From Planctomycetota bacterium (GTDB taxonomy: Bacteria > Planctomycetota > Brocadiia > Brocadiales > Brocadiaceae), in NCBI GenBank assembly GCA_016873165.1, contig VGXV01000005.1, forward strand, positions 58,193 through 122,192: DNA of 64,000 nt, in the 5' to 3' direction. The first letter of the stretch is position 1. Every line of letters begins with the position of its first letter. Made by a program: the position numbers and the translations under genes. Under the pieces are notes generated by a model, which did not search any database, was not told where the DNA came from, and saw only the letters and a list, made by a program, of their open reading frames with translations. Below, one piece after another: positions 43,704-53,900 of this stretch.

Positions 43704-45680
43704 ATGAAAAAATTTTTGGAAAAGGAAAAAGAATTACGTAAAAAAGGTTTTGCTGATAAGCAGATCGAAGAAACCGTGGATTTTTTGCGTCAGCAAGGCA
43801 TTGAAACAGTCTGGGATATACAAAAAGCGTATGATACAAGTCTTTTCGGACTAAAGGACAGGTGTGGGTTCGGCAGTCATGGTCTTTGTTGCCGGAATTG
43901 CAATCTCGGCCCCTGCCGGTTGGATAGCGAGGAACTCCCTTTTCATTTGAGGCTTGCAGCCCCGAAGGTAAAAAGGGGCACGTGCGGCAAAACGGCTGAT
44001 AATATGGTTGCCAGCATGTTTCTTCAAACTGTGCTGCGTGGCACAAGTTCACATTTGGGACATGCAATTCATGTGGCAAAAGCATTTGTCGAGGCGGCCA
44101 AGGGTTCTGAAAATTTTCCCATAAAAGATGAAGCAAAACTTCATGCAGTGGCTGATGAATTGGGTATAAACACACAGGGAAAGCAAACCCTGGATATTGC
44201 AAAGGAAGTAGGACAAAAGGCGATGGAAGACCTTATCGGGCCGGGCGAAGGCCCCATGAGTTTTGCCCTTGCCCTTGCGCCAAAAAATATTGATAAGCTG
44301 GTAAAGGCTGGAATTGTCCCGCAAAAGGGCGCAGCAGAAGCGATAGTGCAGGGGGTGCACAGCACCGCCCAGGGAATGATGAGCAGCACCGATCATTTAA
44401 TAATGTCATGTCTGAAATTTGGGGTAATTGATGTATTATCCCTCTACATTTCAACCCAGTTACAGGATATTTTGCTTGGAGTTCCTACTCCCAAAGAAAG
44501 TACAATTGGCATGGATGCCCTTGATAAAGATAAAGTAAATATCCTTGTGCATGGCCACGTTCCTGTGCTTTCCGAAATGGTGGTACATTTTGCAAATAAG
44601 CTTGAGGATAGGGCGAAAGAAGCAGGCGCTAAAGGAATTAACGTTGTTGGCACATGCTGTACCGGCACCGAGGTGTTGATGAGGCTTGGCATTCCCATGG
44701 CGGGCAGCACCATCATGCAGGAACTTGTTGTTGGCACCGGATTGGTTGACGCCGTTTGTGTGGATGTTCAGTGTGTCTATCCTTCTCTTTCGTCAATTAC
44801 AAAGGGACTCCATACCCGGCTCATTACCACCATGCCTGAATTGAGGATGGATAATGATACGTATATCGAATTTACCCCGGAAAATGCCCATGAATCTGCA
44901 AAACAGATTGTAGAGGAAGCAATCACGGCATATAAAAAACGGTCATCCGATCGTGTATTTTTGCCAAAAGCAAAAGGACACAAGCTGATGGGTGGATTTT
45001 CTTCTGAAGTGATGATTAACGTCCTGAAAAAATTAAACCCTCACCAGCCGCTCAAACCTCTTGTTGATCTCATCGTTGATGGTTCTATTCAGGGAGTTGC
45101 CGTGCTTGCCGGATGTTTATCCTCAAAAATTCAAACTGACATGAGCTTTGTAACCATGGCAAAGGAGCTTTTAAAGAACAATGTTCTTGTCCTTGCAACG
45201 GGATGTGCAGCGACGGCCTGTGCGCGTCACGGATTGCTGACCGGTGAGGCAAAAAAATATGCCGGAGATTCATTATGCGGCGTCCTTGAAACAATTGGGA
45301 AGGCTGCGGGTTTAAACGGAAGCATGCCTCCTATCTTGCATTTTGGTTCATGTGTGGACAATTCACGTTGCGCTGTGCTGGCTTCTGCCATTGCGGACTA
45401 TCTTGGCACATCCATTGATAAACTGCCTCTCGTTGCAAGCGCTGCCGAACATGTGGTGGAAAAAGCAGCCGCAATTTATATGGGGGTGATTGCGCTTGGA
45501 ATCACAACGCATATTGGTGTAACACCGAAACTCGGAGGCTCGCCGTATGTAATCGATCTGCTTACGAATAAACTGGAAGGTATTACCGGCAGCACATTAA
45601 TCATAGAAATTGATCCTGTTGAATCGGCAAAAAAGATGATAAGCCATATTCAAAAGAAAAGGAAGGAATTAGGGATTTGA
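43704..45680 (+). CDS. cooS: Anaerobic Ni-Fe carbon monoxide dehydrogenase catalytic subunit
   Basis: Oxidises CO to CO2, or the reverse, at a Ni-4Fe-4S C-cluster. The 658-aa length is typical. The N-terminal D- and B-cluster cysteines are Cys54, 62, 63, 66 and 71 in RCGFGSHGLCCRNCNLGPCR, plus CGKTADN. C-cluster ligands appear as HGHVPVLSEM (His), GTCCTGTEVLMR, DVQCVYPS, AGCLSSKIQTD, ATGCAATACARHG and HFGSCVDNSR (Cys residues). All expected ligands are present, so the enzyme should be active. No CooF, CooC or acetyl-CoA synthase gene is adjacent, so its partner is encoded elsewhere. It has its own promoter and a terminator follows. Confidence 0.95.
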   Translation: MKKFLEKEKELRKKGFADKQIEETVDFLRQQGIETVWDIQKAYDTSLFGLKDRCGFGSHGLCCRNCNLGPCRLDSEELPFHLRLAAPKVKRGTCGKTADNMVASMFLQTVLRGTSSHLGHAIHVAKAFVEAAKGSENFPIKDEAKLHAVADELGINTQGKQTLDIAKEVGQKAMEDLIGPGEGPMSFALALAPKNIDKLVKAGIVPQKGAAEAIVQGVHSTAQGMMSSTDHLIMSCLKFGVIDVLSLYISTQLQDILLGVPTPKESTIGMDALDKDKVNILVHGHVPVLSEMVVHFANKLEDRAKEAGAKGINVVGTCCTGTEVLMRLGIPMAGSTIMQELVVGTGLVDAVCVDVQCVYPSLSSITKGLHTRLITTMPELRMDNDTYIEFTPENAHESAKQIVEEAITAYKKRSSDRVFLPKAKGHKLMGGFSSEVMINVLKKLNPHQPLKPLVDLIVDGSIQGVAVLAGCLSSKIQTDMSFVTMAKELLKNNVLVLATGCAATACARHGLLTGEAKKYAGDSLCGVLETIGKAAGLNGSMPPILHFGSCVDNSRCAVLASAIADYLGTSIDKLPLVASAAEHVVEKAAAIYMGVIALGITTHIGVTPKLGGSPYVIDLLTNKLEGITGSTLIIEIDPVESAKKMISHIQKKRKELGI

Positions 45681-45685
45681 TATTG

Positions 45686-45727
45686 ATAATCACCGCAAAG
45701 ACGTAAAACTTTGCGGTGATTATTTTC
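45686..45727 (+). terminator. Terminator after cooS
   Basis: A 15-bp perfect stem, ATAATCACCGCAAAG (45686-45700) with its inverse at 45709-45723, loop ACGTAAAA, followed by TTTC. It starts 6 bases after the cooS stop and separates it from the convergent SYLF gene. The short T-run makes it moderately strong. Confidence 0.7.
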
Positions 45728-45730
45728 AAG

Positions 45731-46297
45731 TTATTTTGGTTTGAAAGTAAATTTCTGTCCGCTCACTGAAGCTTCGTACATCAAACCGCCCTTCACTAAC
45801 GTGAAAATAGCAACCCCATCGTTATAATCTGCATCTGTGGAAACTCCGGCAGTAATAGCTACGGCAGATGCCCTTGCTCCCAGCTCGTAGTTGCCTTTCC
45901 TGAAATCTTCGAGGTTTTCCTTATCTTTAAAAAATATTATTTCGCTGAATTTCTGTCCGCCAAATTGCAATCCTAAACTCACCTGTTTTAACGTTGAAAA
46001 TCCGATAAATTCTCCCTTTTCATATACTTCGCCGCGACCGTACGCCCCTCCAATCCCAACACCTCCCTTGCCCACGCCGGGGAAAACTACATAACCATAG
46101 GCATTGTTGAAATAATCATTCATGACGGGAGATGCATTTTTAAAGGCAGCAACGGCTTCAGCGACCTCTTCATTCAGAATATTCTGATCTTTTGCTGTTT
46201 CTTCTTTATGGGGATTCCATCCCGCATGCGCCGCTGGTAACAAAGCAAATGAAACGATGCCTGTAAATACAAGATTCATTATAATTGACTTCTTCAT
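45731..46297 (-). CDS. Secreted SYLF-domain (Ysc84-like) lipid-binding protein
   Basis: The 188-aa exported protein starts at ATG 46297 (AGGAAGGG upstream); the signal peptide ends at AHAG. The SYLF fold is visible: VMNDYFNNAYGYVVFPGVGK, GVGIGGAYGRGEVYEKGEFI, QVSLGLQFGGQKFSEIIFF, and a C-terminal GGLMYEASVSGQKFTF. The eukaryotic domain binds phosphoinositides; bacterial members are outer-membrane-associated and of unclear function. It converges on cooS across the terminator. Confidence 0.88.
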   Translation of the reverse strand: MKKSIIMNLVFTGIVSFALLPAAHAGWNPHKEETAKDQNILNEEVAEAVAAFKNASPVMNDYFNNAYGYVVFPGVGKGGVGIGGAYGRGEVYEKGEFIGFSTLKQVSLGLQFGGQKFSEIIFFKDKENLEDFRKGNYELGARASAVAITAGVSTDADYNDGVAIFTLVKGGLMYEASVSGQKFTFKPK

Positions 46298-46438
46298 ACA
46301 GCCCTTCCTGTCCAATACTTTTTTAACGATATAATTGCCTGTTTAATAATCGTATGATAATAGTTTGTTATGGTAATGTCCATAATCAAAATTGTGAAAA
46401 ATTATGGAATATGATCATCTGAAAAACAAAACCGTTTT

Positions 46439-47854
46439 TCAATTTATCCCATTGACTTTTATCACGACTTTAATGCTTTGTTCACTATCCTTTGCTGTCA
46501 TAAATGCCTTGTCTATATCCTTGAGTGGAAAGCAGTGAGTGATAAATTTTTCTTCAAGTATTTTTGTCATTTCGGGATTAATTTTTAACATGTCCAACGC
46601 CAATTTAAAATCACCGCACCGTGACGTGTGGATTTCCACTCCCCGGCCAAAAATCGCCTCCAATAATTCTGACTCATGAATACCTGCCTTTGAACCTGCC
46701 AGAAGAATTGCGCCGCGCGGTCTTACTATTGATGAAACCTCAGTTGAGATTGGCCGGATTACCGAATCAATTTCATTTGTGTCCGCAACTATTGCCAGAT
46801 CAAATCGGGGAACAGGAGAATCCTTGAGAAATGGAGAATCGTGTTTAATTATTTCGTTTGCCTTCTCTATGCCCGATCGAAAGAAAGATTTATCGGGATA
46901 TATTTTACTTGCACGGGCAATAATCTCCTCACTGACAGTTGGTGTAACAAATATATTCTGATTTTTCCTTTTTATTTGTTCGGCAGGCCAGTGGAAATCA
47001 AGAAATTCTGACTTGTACGGCAGTAAAGCTATTTCATCCACCACCATATCTGAAAGACGTTTCAAGCCCATCACTTTGCTTCCATGAGTCGACTTCAAAT
47101 GTACAATATGCTTTGTAATGTACAAAGCCAATTCAAATCCATCAGGATTTCCCGTGGTATCGAATACAATGTCAAATTGCTGTTTTAAATTTGCTTTTGC
47201 AGTATCGCAAATATTTATCACCGTATCTGCACCCAAAAGGAAACAGAGTTCTTCTAAATGCTTATGGCGCACAATGCCGGATATTGTAAAACGAAGCCCC
47301 TGTTGTTTTCTGAAACAATTCAATGCGGCGATGACAAGCATTCCGAGACGCCTTGGGCCAAGAACTGCCACAGAATCGCCGTTTCCCGGCGGAGTAACCA
47401 TGACAGCATGCAAGGCCGCTGCAAATGGCTCAATAATACAGGCGGTCTTTATACTAATTTCTTTTGGCACTTTCCTGATGGCCGCCACAGGAGCCAGAAA
47501 AAAAGGAGCAAATCCTCCCGGAAGTTTATTAATGCCCAATGTCAGACGGTCAGGACAATGAGTATGCATGCCTCCTGTGCAGTAAGGGCATTTATCCGGA
47601 TGATCATTTCTTGCAAGATGAGAGGCATTGATTTCTGATACTACAGGAATGTTATCTATAGCGCCGACAACTTCATGGCCTGTGATCTGTGGGAGAGGAT
47701 ATGGCAAATGATGACGTATAAGATCGGTTGAACATACTCCACAGCAGAGGGATTGAACAAGAGTGTAACCGGAACCAATATGTTGAAAGTTTTTGCCGTT
47801 TTTGCGGATAGTCCAGCCGGTACTTGCATTGCCGGCATATTCGTACCGCGCCAA
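46439..47854 (-). CDS. Zinc-dependent alcohol-dehydrogenase-like oxidoreductase
   Basis: The 471-aa medium-chain dehydrogenase homologue is longer than the usual ~350. The catalytic-zinc region is CCGVCSTDLIRHHLP with GHEVVG. The structural-zinc loop HPDKCPYCTGGMHTHC has only three of the four cysteines (the first is replaced), so zinc binding there may differ. The nucleotide-binding strand VAVLGPRRLGML replaces the normal GxGxxG. An insertion of about 100 residues (roughly 270-370) interrupts the cofactor domain. It is followed, in reverse order on the same strand, by a TIGR04282-type glycosyltransferase upstream. Substrate unknown. Confidence 0.75.
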   Translation of the reverse strand: MARYEYAGNASTGWTIRKNGKNFQHIGSGYTLVQSLCCGVCSTDLIRHHLPYPLPQITGHEVVGAIDNIPVVSEINASHLARNDHPDKCPYCTGGMHTHCPDRLTLGINKLPGGFAPFFLAPVAAIRKVPKEISIKTACIIEPFAAALHAVMVTPPGNGDSVAVLGPRRLGMLVIAALNCFRKQQGLRFTISGIVRHKHLEELCFLLGADTVINICDTAKANLKQQFDIVFDTTGNPDGFELALYITKHIVHLKSTHGSKVMGLKRLSDMVVDEIALLPYKSEFLDFHWPAEQIKRKNQNIFVTPTVSEEIIARASKIYPDKSFFRSGIEKANEIIKHDSPFLKDSPVPRFDLAIVADTNEIDSVIRPISTEVSSIVRPRGAILLAGSKAGIHESELLEAIFGRGVEIHTSRCGDFKLALDMLKINPEMTKILEEKFITHCFPLKDIDKAFMTAKDSEQSIKVVIKVNGIN

Positions 47855-47937
47855 TTCAAAAAAACCATCCGGCTGATATTCCGGTGTTTTGAATATTACC
47901 CTTTGTATATGGGTTTGTTTTGAAATACCTGAATTCC

Positions 47938-48636
47938 CTATTTATTAGTTCTTAAATAATTTATGGTATGTGAATGTGTGAATTTTCTTTTTCCGGCATT
48001 TCTATTACAATTTTTTAAATCCTCAAGACAGTCAATATCCCGCCATTCCTTTACCAATGAGTAAGAAAAACCTTCCGTTTTTATTTTGTTAATTGTTTGC
48101 AGCACTACTTTATCCGTATTCCATTCTATATCATTAAAAAGGGAATTTAATGCCCTGGGATTCGAACATCCGATGAAATAATATCCTCCATTGCCTGAAG
48201 GCCCAATAACCACATCATTTTTTACCAGTTTGGAAAAAGCGTTATTAATGTACGAAAGAGGGATGTCCGGACAATCACTTCCAATAATGGCGACATGATT
48301 GAATTTATCTGAAAACATAACCTTCATGGCATGCTTCATTCGAATGCCAAGATGGCCGGAACTTTGATCGTAACATTTACTTGTAAAATTGAAATTCTGT
48401 TGAAATGATCTTACTTTGTTTTTTTCGGATATGAAGGGTATCAGATCTGCTTTTATATTTCTGAAGCGCTCAAGGCTGTCTTTTATAAAACAACAATAAA
48501 TATCTGTGGCAAAATTTTCATTTGTTTCATGTGCAAGGCGTGTTTTTACTTTGCCGGGTTTCGGGTAATTTACAAATAATATCAATGCGGCTTTTGAACC
48601 AGTGGTTTGAGTATTTCGAACAGTATTTTCTGCCAT
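47938..48636 (-). CDS. TIGR04282-type (DUF2064) glycosyltransferase-like protein
   Basis: The 232-aa protein has a nucleotide-sugar-transferase-like fold. KAALILFVNYPKPGKVKTRL at the start (residues ~14-33) is the family signature, followed by HVAIIGSDCPDIPLSYINNA, VVIGPSGNGGYYFIGCS and SLVKEWRDIDCLEDL. Related genes are named arsenosugar biosynthesis glycosyltransferase. The ADH-like gene 83 bases downstream may belong to the same pathway. The full arsenosugar set (ArsM, ArsS) is not present, so that link is only possible. The gap upstream (48637-48822) shows no features. Confidence 0.8.
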   Translation of the reverse strand: MAENTVRNTQTTGSKAALILFVNYPKPGKVKTRLAHETNENFATDIYCCFIKDSLERFRNIKADLIPFISEKNKVRSFQQNFNFTSKCYDQSSGHLGIRMKHAMKVMFSDKFNHVAIIGSDCPDIPLSYINNAFSKLVKNDVVIGPSGNGGYYFIGCSNPRALNSLFNDIEWNTDKVVLQTINKIKTEGFSYSLVKEWRDIDCLEDLKNCNRNAGKRKFTHSHTINYLRTNK

Positions 48637-48822
48637 ACGAGAGTTTAATCAATGAATGTAATAGGGAATACTTCAAATCAAAATTAAATGTGGTTATTAT
48701 AGTATAAATGTTCGGAAAAATATACCTCTTTTCTCCTTAATAAAACCGATATTTATACGATTACCCTCAAATATCTTCCGTCATTTTTATACCATCACCC
48801 GCTCGTTCATTTATTCTGTTTT

Positions 48823-49302
48823 CTATTGCAATAATTTGTTGATTTCTTCTTCAAATTGTTGTTCTGATACATAACCGATATGTTTGTTGACTTCTTTCCC
48901 GTTTGTGTCGTATACAATTGTTGTCGGATATCCCTGCAAACTAAATTCAGAGGTAAGGTCGTCTCCTGCAAGATAATTTGTATAGGTTACGTTCCATTTC
49001 TTTAAAAATGGAGGCACTACCTGTTCACCGTTTTCATCAAAAGCAATGCCGATGATTTCTATCTTGCCATAGTATTTTTTCTGTAAATTGTTAAATCCCG
49101 GCAATTCCTTTCTGCAATAAGGGCACCACGTCGCCCACAGATTTACGAGAACTACTTTACCTTTGCTGCCGGAAACGATTTTATTTAAATCTTCAGCATT
49201 AATGCGATTGATATCATTAGCATAGGATATTTTACATAAGAGAAACAGCATTATGATAACGAGTACCTTACGAAATACAGGTTTAAATGGATTACTTTTC
49301 AC
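48823..49302 (-). CDS. TlpA-like membrane-bound thioredoxin
   Basis: Periplasmic thioredoxin-like reductase of 159 aa. The signal anchor (RKVLVIIMLFLLCKISYA) is followed by the TlpA fold with WATWCPYCRKE (CxxC active site, residues ~57-67) and the cis-Pro loop GYPTTIVYD. Such proteins supply electrons for cytochrome c maturation or disulfide reduction. The start is GTG at 49302; a run of nine G on the coding strand sits in the ribosome-binding position. It is followed upstream by YqgE on the same strand. Confidence 0.87.
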   Translation of the reverse strand: MKSNPFKPVFRKVLVIIMLFLLCKISYANDINRINAEDLNKIVSGSKGKVVLVNLWATWCPYCRKELPGFNNLQKKYYGKIEIIGIAFDENGEQVVPPFLKKWNVTYTNYLAGDDLTSEFSLQGYPTTIVYDTNGKEVNKHIGYVSEQQFEEEINKLLQ

Positions 49303-49306
49303 GCTT

Positions 49307-49315
49307 CCCCCCCCC
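49307..49315 (-). promoter_or_regulatory. G9 homopolymer in the ribosome-binding region of tlpA
   Basis: Nine consecutive G on the coding (minus) strand, ending 4 bases before GTG. It replaces the normal GGAGG. Slippage in such tracts can change spacing and expression in other bacteria; whether it varies here is unknown. Confidence 0.6.
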
Positions 49316-49345
49316 TTTCACTCGTGTATATTTGTTATAATATTT

Positions 49346-49912
49346 TTAATTCAGTATCGGTTCTGCACTATCACAGGGAAATTCCGGATCAATGTTGCTT
49401 ATGGAACGCAAAATGTTCCACCATATTTTATCAGGGTATGGATAAAACACTATATTTTCCGTTGCGGTTCCTACCGTCCAGCATTTCATCTCAATTTCAT
49501 ATTCAAGCTGACCGCCGGACCAACCGGCGCAGCCAAGATAGAGACGAAAAATATCATCAGATACATTTCTGCGTGAAATGAATTCATTCAGGCATTTCTG
49601 ATTTGAACCCAGATAAACACCCTCACAAATTTTTTCACAATCATGTGCTTCATTTTTATAGTTGCCGTGAAGATAGTACATTTTATTTGTGTCGACCGGG
49701 CCGCCAAAAAATAATTCTTTATCGTTTGCCTGCGCATCAAGCGAAGGAATAATTATTTCCTGACCTTTTTTGCCCAATGTTTTGTTCACGATTAAACCAA
49801 ATGCACCCTTTTTGCTATGTTCGCATATCAGCACTACTGTCTCCATAAAATTTTGGTCGGTGCCATGCGGATTTGCAATAAGTATTGATCCTTTGCCAAC
49901 ATCAATCTCCAT
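49346..49912 (-). CDS. YqgE/AlgH-family protein
   Basis: The 188-aa protein is a member of the widespread UPF0301 (YqgE/AlgH) family. GKGSILIANPHGTDQNFMET, VVLICEHSKKGAFGLIVNKT, LFFGGPVDTNKMYYLHG and YLGCAGWSGGQLEYEI are the conserved blocks. Length is standard. AlgH influences gene expression in Pseudomonas, but its mechanism is unknown. GGAG precedes the ATG. It is followed by tlpA on the same strand. Confidence 0.9.
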   Translation of the reverse strand: MEIDVGKGSILIANPHGTDQNFMETVVLICEHSKKGAFGLIVNKTLGKKGQEIIIPSLDAQANDKELFFGGPVDTNKMYYLHGNYKNEAHDCEKICEGVYLGSNQKCLNEFISRRNVSDDIFRLYLGCAGWSGGQLEYEIEMKCWTVGTATENIVFYPYPDKIWWNILRSISNIDPEFPCDSAEPILN

Positions 49913-50032
49913 TACCGATAACTCCTGTCATGAGTACACAATATAAAACTTTTTAATAGATTATTCATTGTATGGTATGTTTTTCATAAATACAAAATAT
50001 TTATATATCGGTTCGTAAATTTTGTTAACAGG

Positions 50033-50887
50033 TCAACCATTTGCTTCATCCAAAAAATCCGTTACCACCCGGTTGAATTCATCGGGATTTTCTCTTGTCA
50101 ACCAATGCCCACACTTATGAAAGACATGCAACTGTGCATTTTTTATTAATGCGGATGCTTTTTGTGCATACAACAAGGGAACAAGAGGATCATAGTCTCC
50201 GTGCAGAAGTAACGTTCGTGTCGTCAATTCGTGAAAACGCTGTTCATAACACGTTCGCATGCCATTCAATAACACTTCATTTCTTAACCATGAAAAGAAT
50301 GCCTTTTCAATGCATGAACGCTGGGCAACTGTGTATATTTCCTGCACTAACTCTTCCGGAATCAATGCAGGGTCATGAATTATTTTTTGCAAACAACTCC
50401 TGATAATGAAACGGCTTCTCCTCATGCACTCCCAGATAAGTTTACTGAAATACGGCATATGCAATAATACATACGATAAAAGGTGATAAGGAGCCTTGTG
50501 TTGCAATCCGTAACTGCTTGCCAGGACAATATTATTTACGCGTTCAGGATACAGCAGGGTATATCCCAACGCCGCAGCGCCTCCCATTGAAAGACCAACA
50601 AGACTTGTCTTTTCCAGTTGCCAGGCATCCATCATAAGGCGAAGGCAATCTATCAGCATGTCATTGGTATATTTTCCCGTACAGGCAGTGCTCTTTCCGT
50701 ACGATGGCCAATCGGGCGCATATACTTTATATTTTTTGGATAAAGGCCGGATTGTATATTTCCACGAAAGCATTGCGGAATTTGTGCCTCCTCCGTGAAG
50801 AAGCACTACATTCCGGTCACCGTTTCCGGCGACATAGTAATGAATAATAGCAGAGTCTATCTGTATGCAATTTTCTTCAATGGTCAT
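50033..50887 (-). CDS. Alpha/beta hydrolase
   Basis: The 284-aa hydrolase has the oxyanion-hole motif LLHGGGTNS, nucleophile elbow GLSMGGAAALG (Ser, residues ~96-106), an acid strand around HGDYDPLVPL and catalytic His in HKCGHWLTRENPDEF. No signal peptide. Substrates of this large family cannot be told. It begins 15 bases after the RND pump stop, so it may be the last gene of that operon. Confidence 0.87.
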   Translation of the reverse strand: MTIEENCIQIDSAIIHYYVAGNGDRNVVLLHGGGTNSAMLSWKYTIRPLSKKYKVYAPDWPSYGKSTACTGKYTNDMLIDCLRLMMDAWQLEKTSLVGLSMGGAAALGYTLLYPERVNNIVLASSYGLQHKAPYHLLSYVLLHMPYFSKLIWECMRRSRFIIRSCLQKIIHDPALIPEELVQEIYTVAQRSCIEKAFFSWLRNEVLLNGMRTCYEQRFHELTTRTLLLHGDYDPLVPLLYAQKASALIKNAQLHVFHKCGHWLTRENPDEFNRVVTDFLDEANG

Positions 50888-50902
50888 ATAAATAATTCGG
50901 AT

Positions 50903-53900
50903 TCAGCTTTGCGTTTTCACCGGTTTTTCCATTTTTATCGCATACATGAGAATAGCGGGAATGAGGAAGAGAGTAAAAATGGTCGAAAATGCAAGTCCCC
51001 CAAGCAATACGCTCCCAAGCCCCCTGTATAATTCCGAACCGGGGCCAGGCGCAATAACGAGCGGAAGCATGCCAAATATACTGGTAAGAGCGCTCATAAA
51101 AATCGGCCTTAATCTGGTCCTTGTTGATTCCATTACGGCGTCATGATGATTCATTCCCTGAAGACGAACATTATTCAGCGCCTGATATACAATAAGGATG
51201 GCGTTATTAACAACAACGCCTATAAGAATAACAAAACCGAGCATGGTCAAAATATCAAAAGGCTGCAAAGCAATAAATATATTGACCAATTTTAATCCGA
51301 TAAAACCGCCCGCAGCAGCAAGCGGAACGGTAAACATGATAATCAAGGGATAGATAAAATTGCCGAGCAAGGAAGACATTAATAAATACGTAATGCCAAC
51401 CGCAAGGACAAAATTCCATTGAAGCGCTTTCCTTGTTATAGTCAGTTTATCAGCCGCTCCTGCCAATCTCACATTTATTCCATGGAGAACGTTTTGTTTT
51501 TTCAGCGGTTGCAGTATGTTTTCTTCTATAATTTCCATTGCTTCCTGCAACGGTATCGTTTCTGACGGCGTCACCTGGAGTGTTATGGTACGGTCTCTTT
51601 CGAGGTGCCTGATTTGAGTAATGCCGGTTGTCCGTTCAAGCTGAGAAAGTGAATACACCGGCACCACAGATCCATTCGGCAGAGAAACAAGCGAATTATA
51701 CAATATTTCCGGCGTATAGATAGCTTCTTCAGAGGCTTTGACGATAAGATCGATCTTCTTTTCCCCTTCCTGCTTGAAATATCCGATCTTTCTTCCATCC
51801 ATCAGTATATCGAGAGCAAGTCCAAGCTCGTATGTGCTCATACCGGCAGCCATAAGACGGTCTCTTAATGGCACAATCTTTAATTCGGGGAAAAGGATTT
51901 CGAGTGAGGGTATCGGCCTTATCTGGGCGTCAGGGAGGTCTTTTTTTAACATCCCGAACATGGTTCCTGACGCCTGTATGATTTGATTAAGGTCGCTGCC
52001 GCTAATATCCACTTCAATGGTGCGTCCCTCGCCAATGCCGGTTTCAAAAATACCTGCCTGCGCACTTACTCCGTACATTCCGGGAATGGAACAAATTATT
52101 TGCATAAATAAAGGTATCAGTTCCCGCGCACGGTCTTCATACATGCATTTTGCGCCAAAAAGCATCCTTGTTTCCGCACCGATATAAAACACATTGCTAA
52201 TACCGGGAAACCCATTATGGTCTTTCTGCATGTAAGGCCCCATCTGATTGGCTATATGCCTGCCGATGTCCATTCTTTCTTTGTAAGAAAGGCCTGGAGG
52301 AGGCACAAGAATGCTCATAACAAGGTTTCTGTTCCCTTGCGGAAGGTATTCCATTTTGGGCAATAAAAGCGCCGATGAGATTATGGAAAACGCAGTGAGC
52401 ACAAGAGCAGTTATTATTCTTGTTTTCCCGTTTCTGATTACGAATAGCACCAGGGTCATAATCAAATCCTGCAGATATGTGCCCGCTTTTAAAAACACCT
52501 CTGTTTTAACAAACAATCTCGTATTTATTTTAATTTTTACCCTCCCGGACAATTGATCGCAAAACATAGGAATTACGTAAACAGAAACGAAAAAACTTAA
52601 CCCTACGGAGAAGGAGACCGCTATTGCAATATCCCTGAAGAGCTGCCCTGCTTCTTCTTTAACAAACACTATGGGGAGAAATACAGCGATTGTGGTAAGT
52701 GTAGAGGCAAGTATTGCTCCCCACACTTCTTTCGTGCCCTCATAAGCGGAAAGAAAAGCGGATTTTCCGGATTTTTTGTGTCGATCAATATTTTCCAGCA
52801 CGACGATAGCATTATCAACGAGCATTCCGACCGCAAACGAGATCCCGGCAAGGCTTACGACATTAAGGTTTCTTCCGAGCGCCTTCATGAACACAAACGT
52901 GCCGAGAATGCTTATCGGAATAGAGGTCGCAATTATTACGGTAGAAGAAACATTCCTTAAAAAAATCAATAATACCGCAATTGCAAGTATGCCGCCGACG
53001 ATAATATTATTTTTTACAAGCTGAATTGCCCCGTTTATATAAGTCCTCTGATCGTGAACCCATTTTAAATAAACTTTCTCTTTGGCAAGTTTTTCTTTAT
53101 TTAACCAATCCACCACCTCATCGATGGTATTTGTAAGATCAAGCACGTTTGTGCCCGGTTCGGGTTTTATGCCTATTGCAAGAGCTTCATTGCCATTATG
53201 GAGCATTACATTGTTCAGTTTTTCATACCCAAAGCTCACTTTCGCCAAATCCGACAGTACGATGCGCTGCTGTCCTGTAGACTTTATTACAATATTTTCA
53301 ATCTCCTCAATGGAATTAAATTCCCCTACCGTTCTTATTCTGTAATCTCGCCTCTCAATGCCCATAATACCCGATGAGATATTCACATTTTCAGACTTCA
53401 GGATGGAGATAAGCTCTGATATTGTTAACCCATACGCAGCCAATTTTTTGGGATTGATGACAATATGCATCTCTTTATCCGCCCCGCCGTGAAATGCAAT
53501 ATCGGCGACGCCCTTTACCCGGTCAAGGTATTGCCTGATCTCATTTTCAAAATACGTTCTGTACGAGTAAACAGAGGCGGGATTGTCTTCCATCGCGTGC
53601 AAAACAAGCCATATAACAGGAGAGGCAGCGCTTCCTGTGGGATTAATTACCGGTTTGTCTACATTTTCCGGATATTCCGGCACTTCATTGAGTTTATTGG
53701 AAACCCTTAAAAGGGCATCGTCAATCTTTGTTCCGATCTCGAATTTTAACGTAATGGAACCCATTCCATCGAATGATTCACTCTCCATTTCGATAAGGCC
53801 GGGTATGCCTTTTAAAACCTTTTCCTGTTCTTCGATTATTTCACGTTCGATATTGTAAGGGGTTGCGCCAGCCCAAGTGGTGGTTACCGTAATTTCAGGT

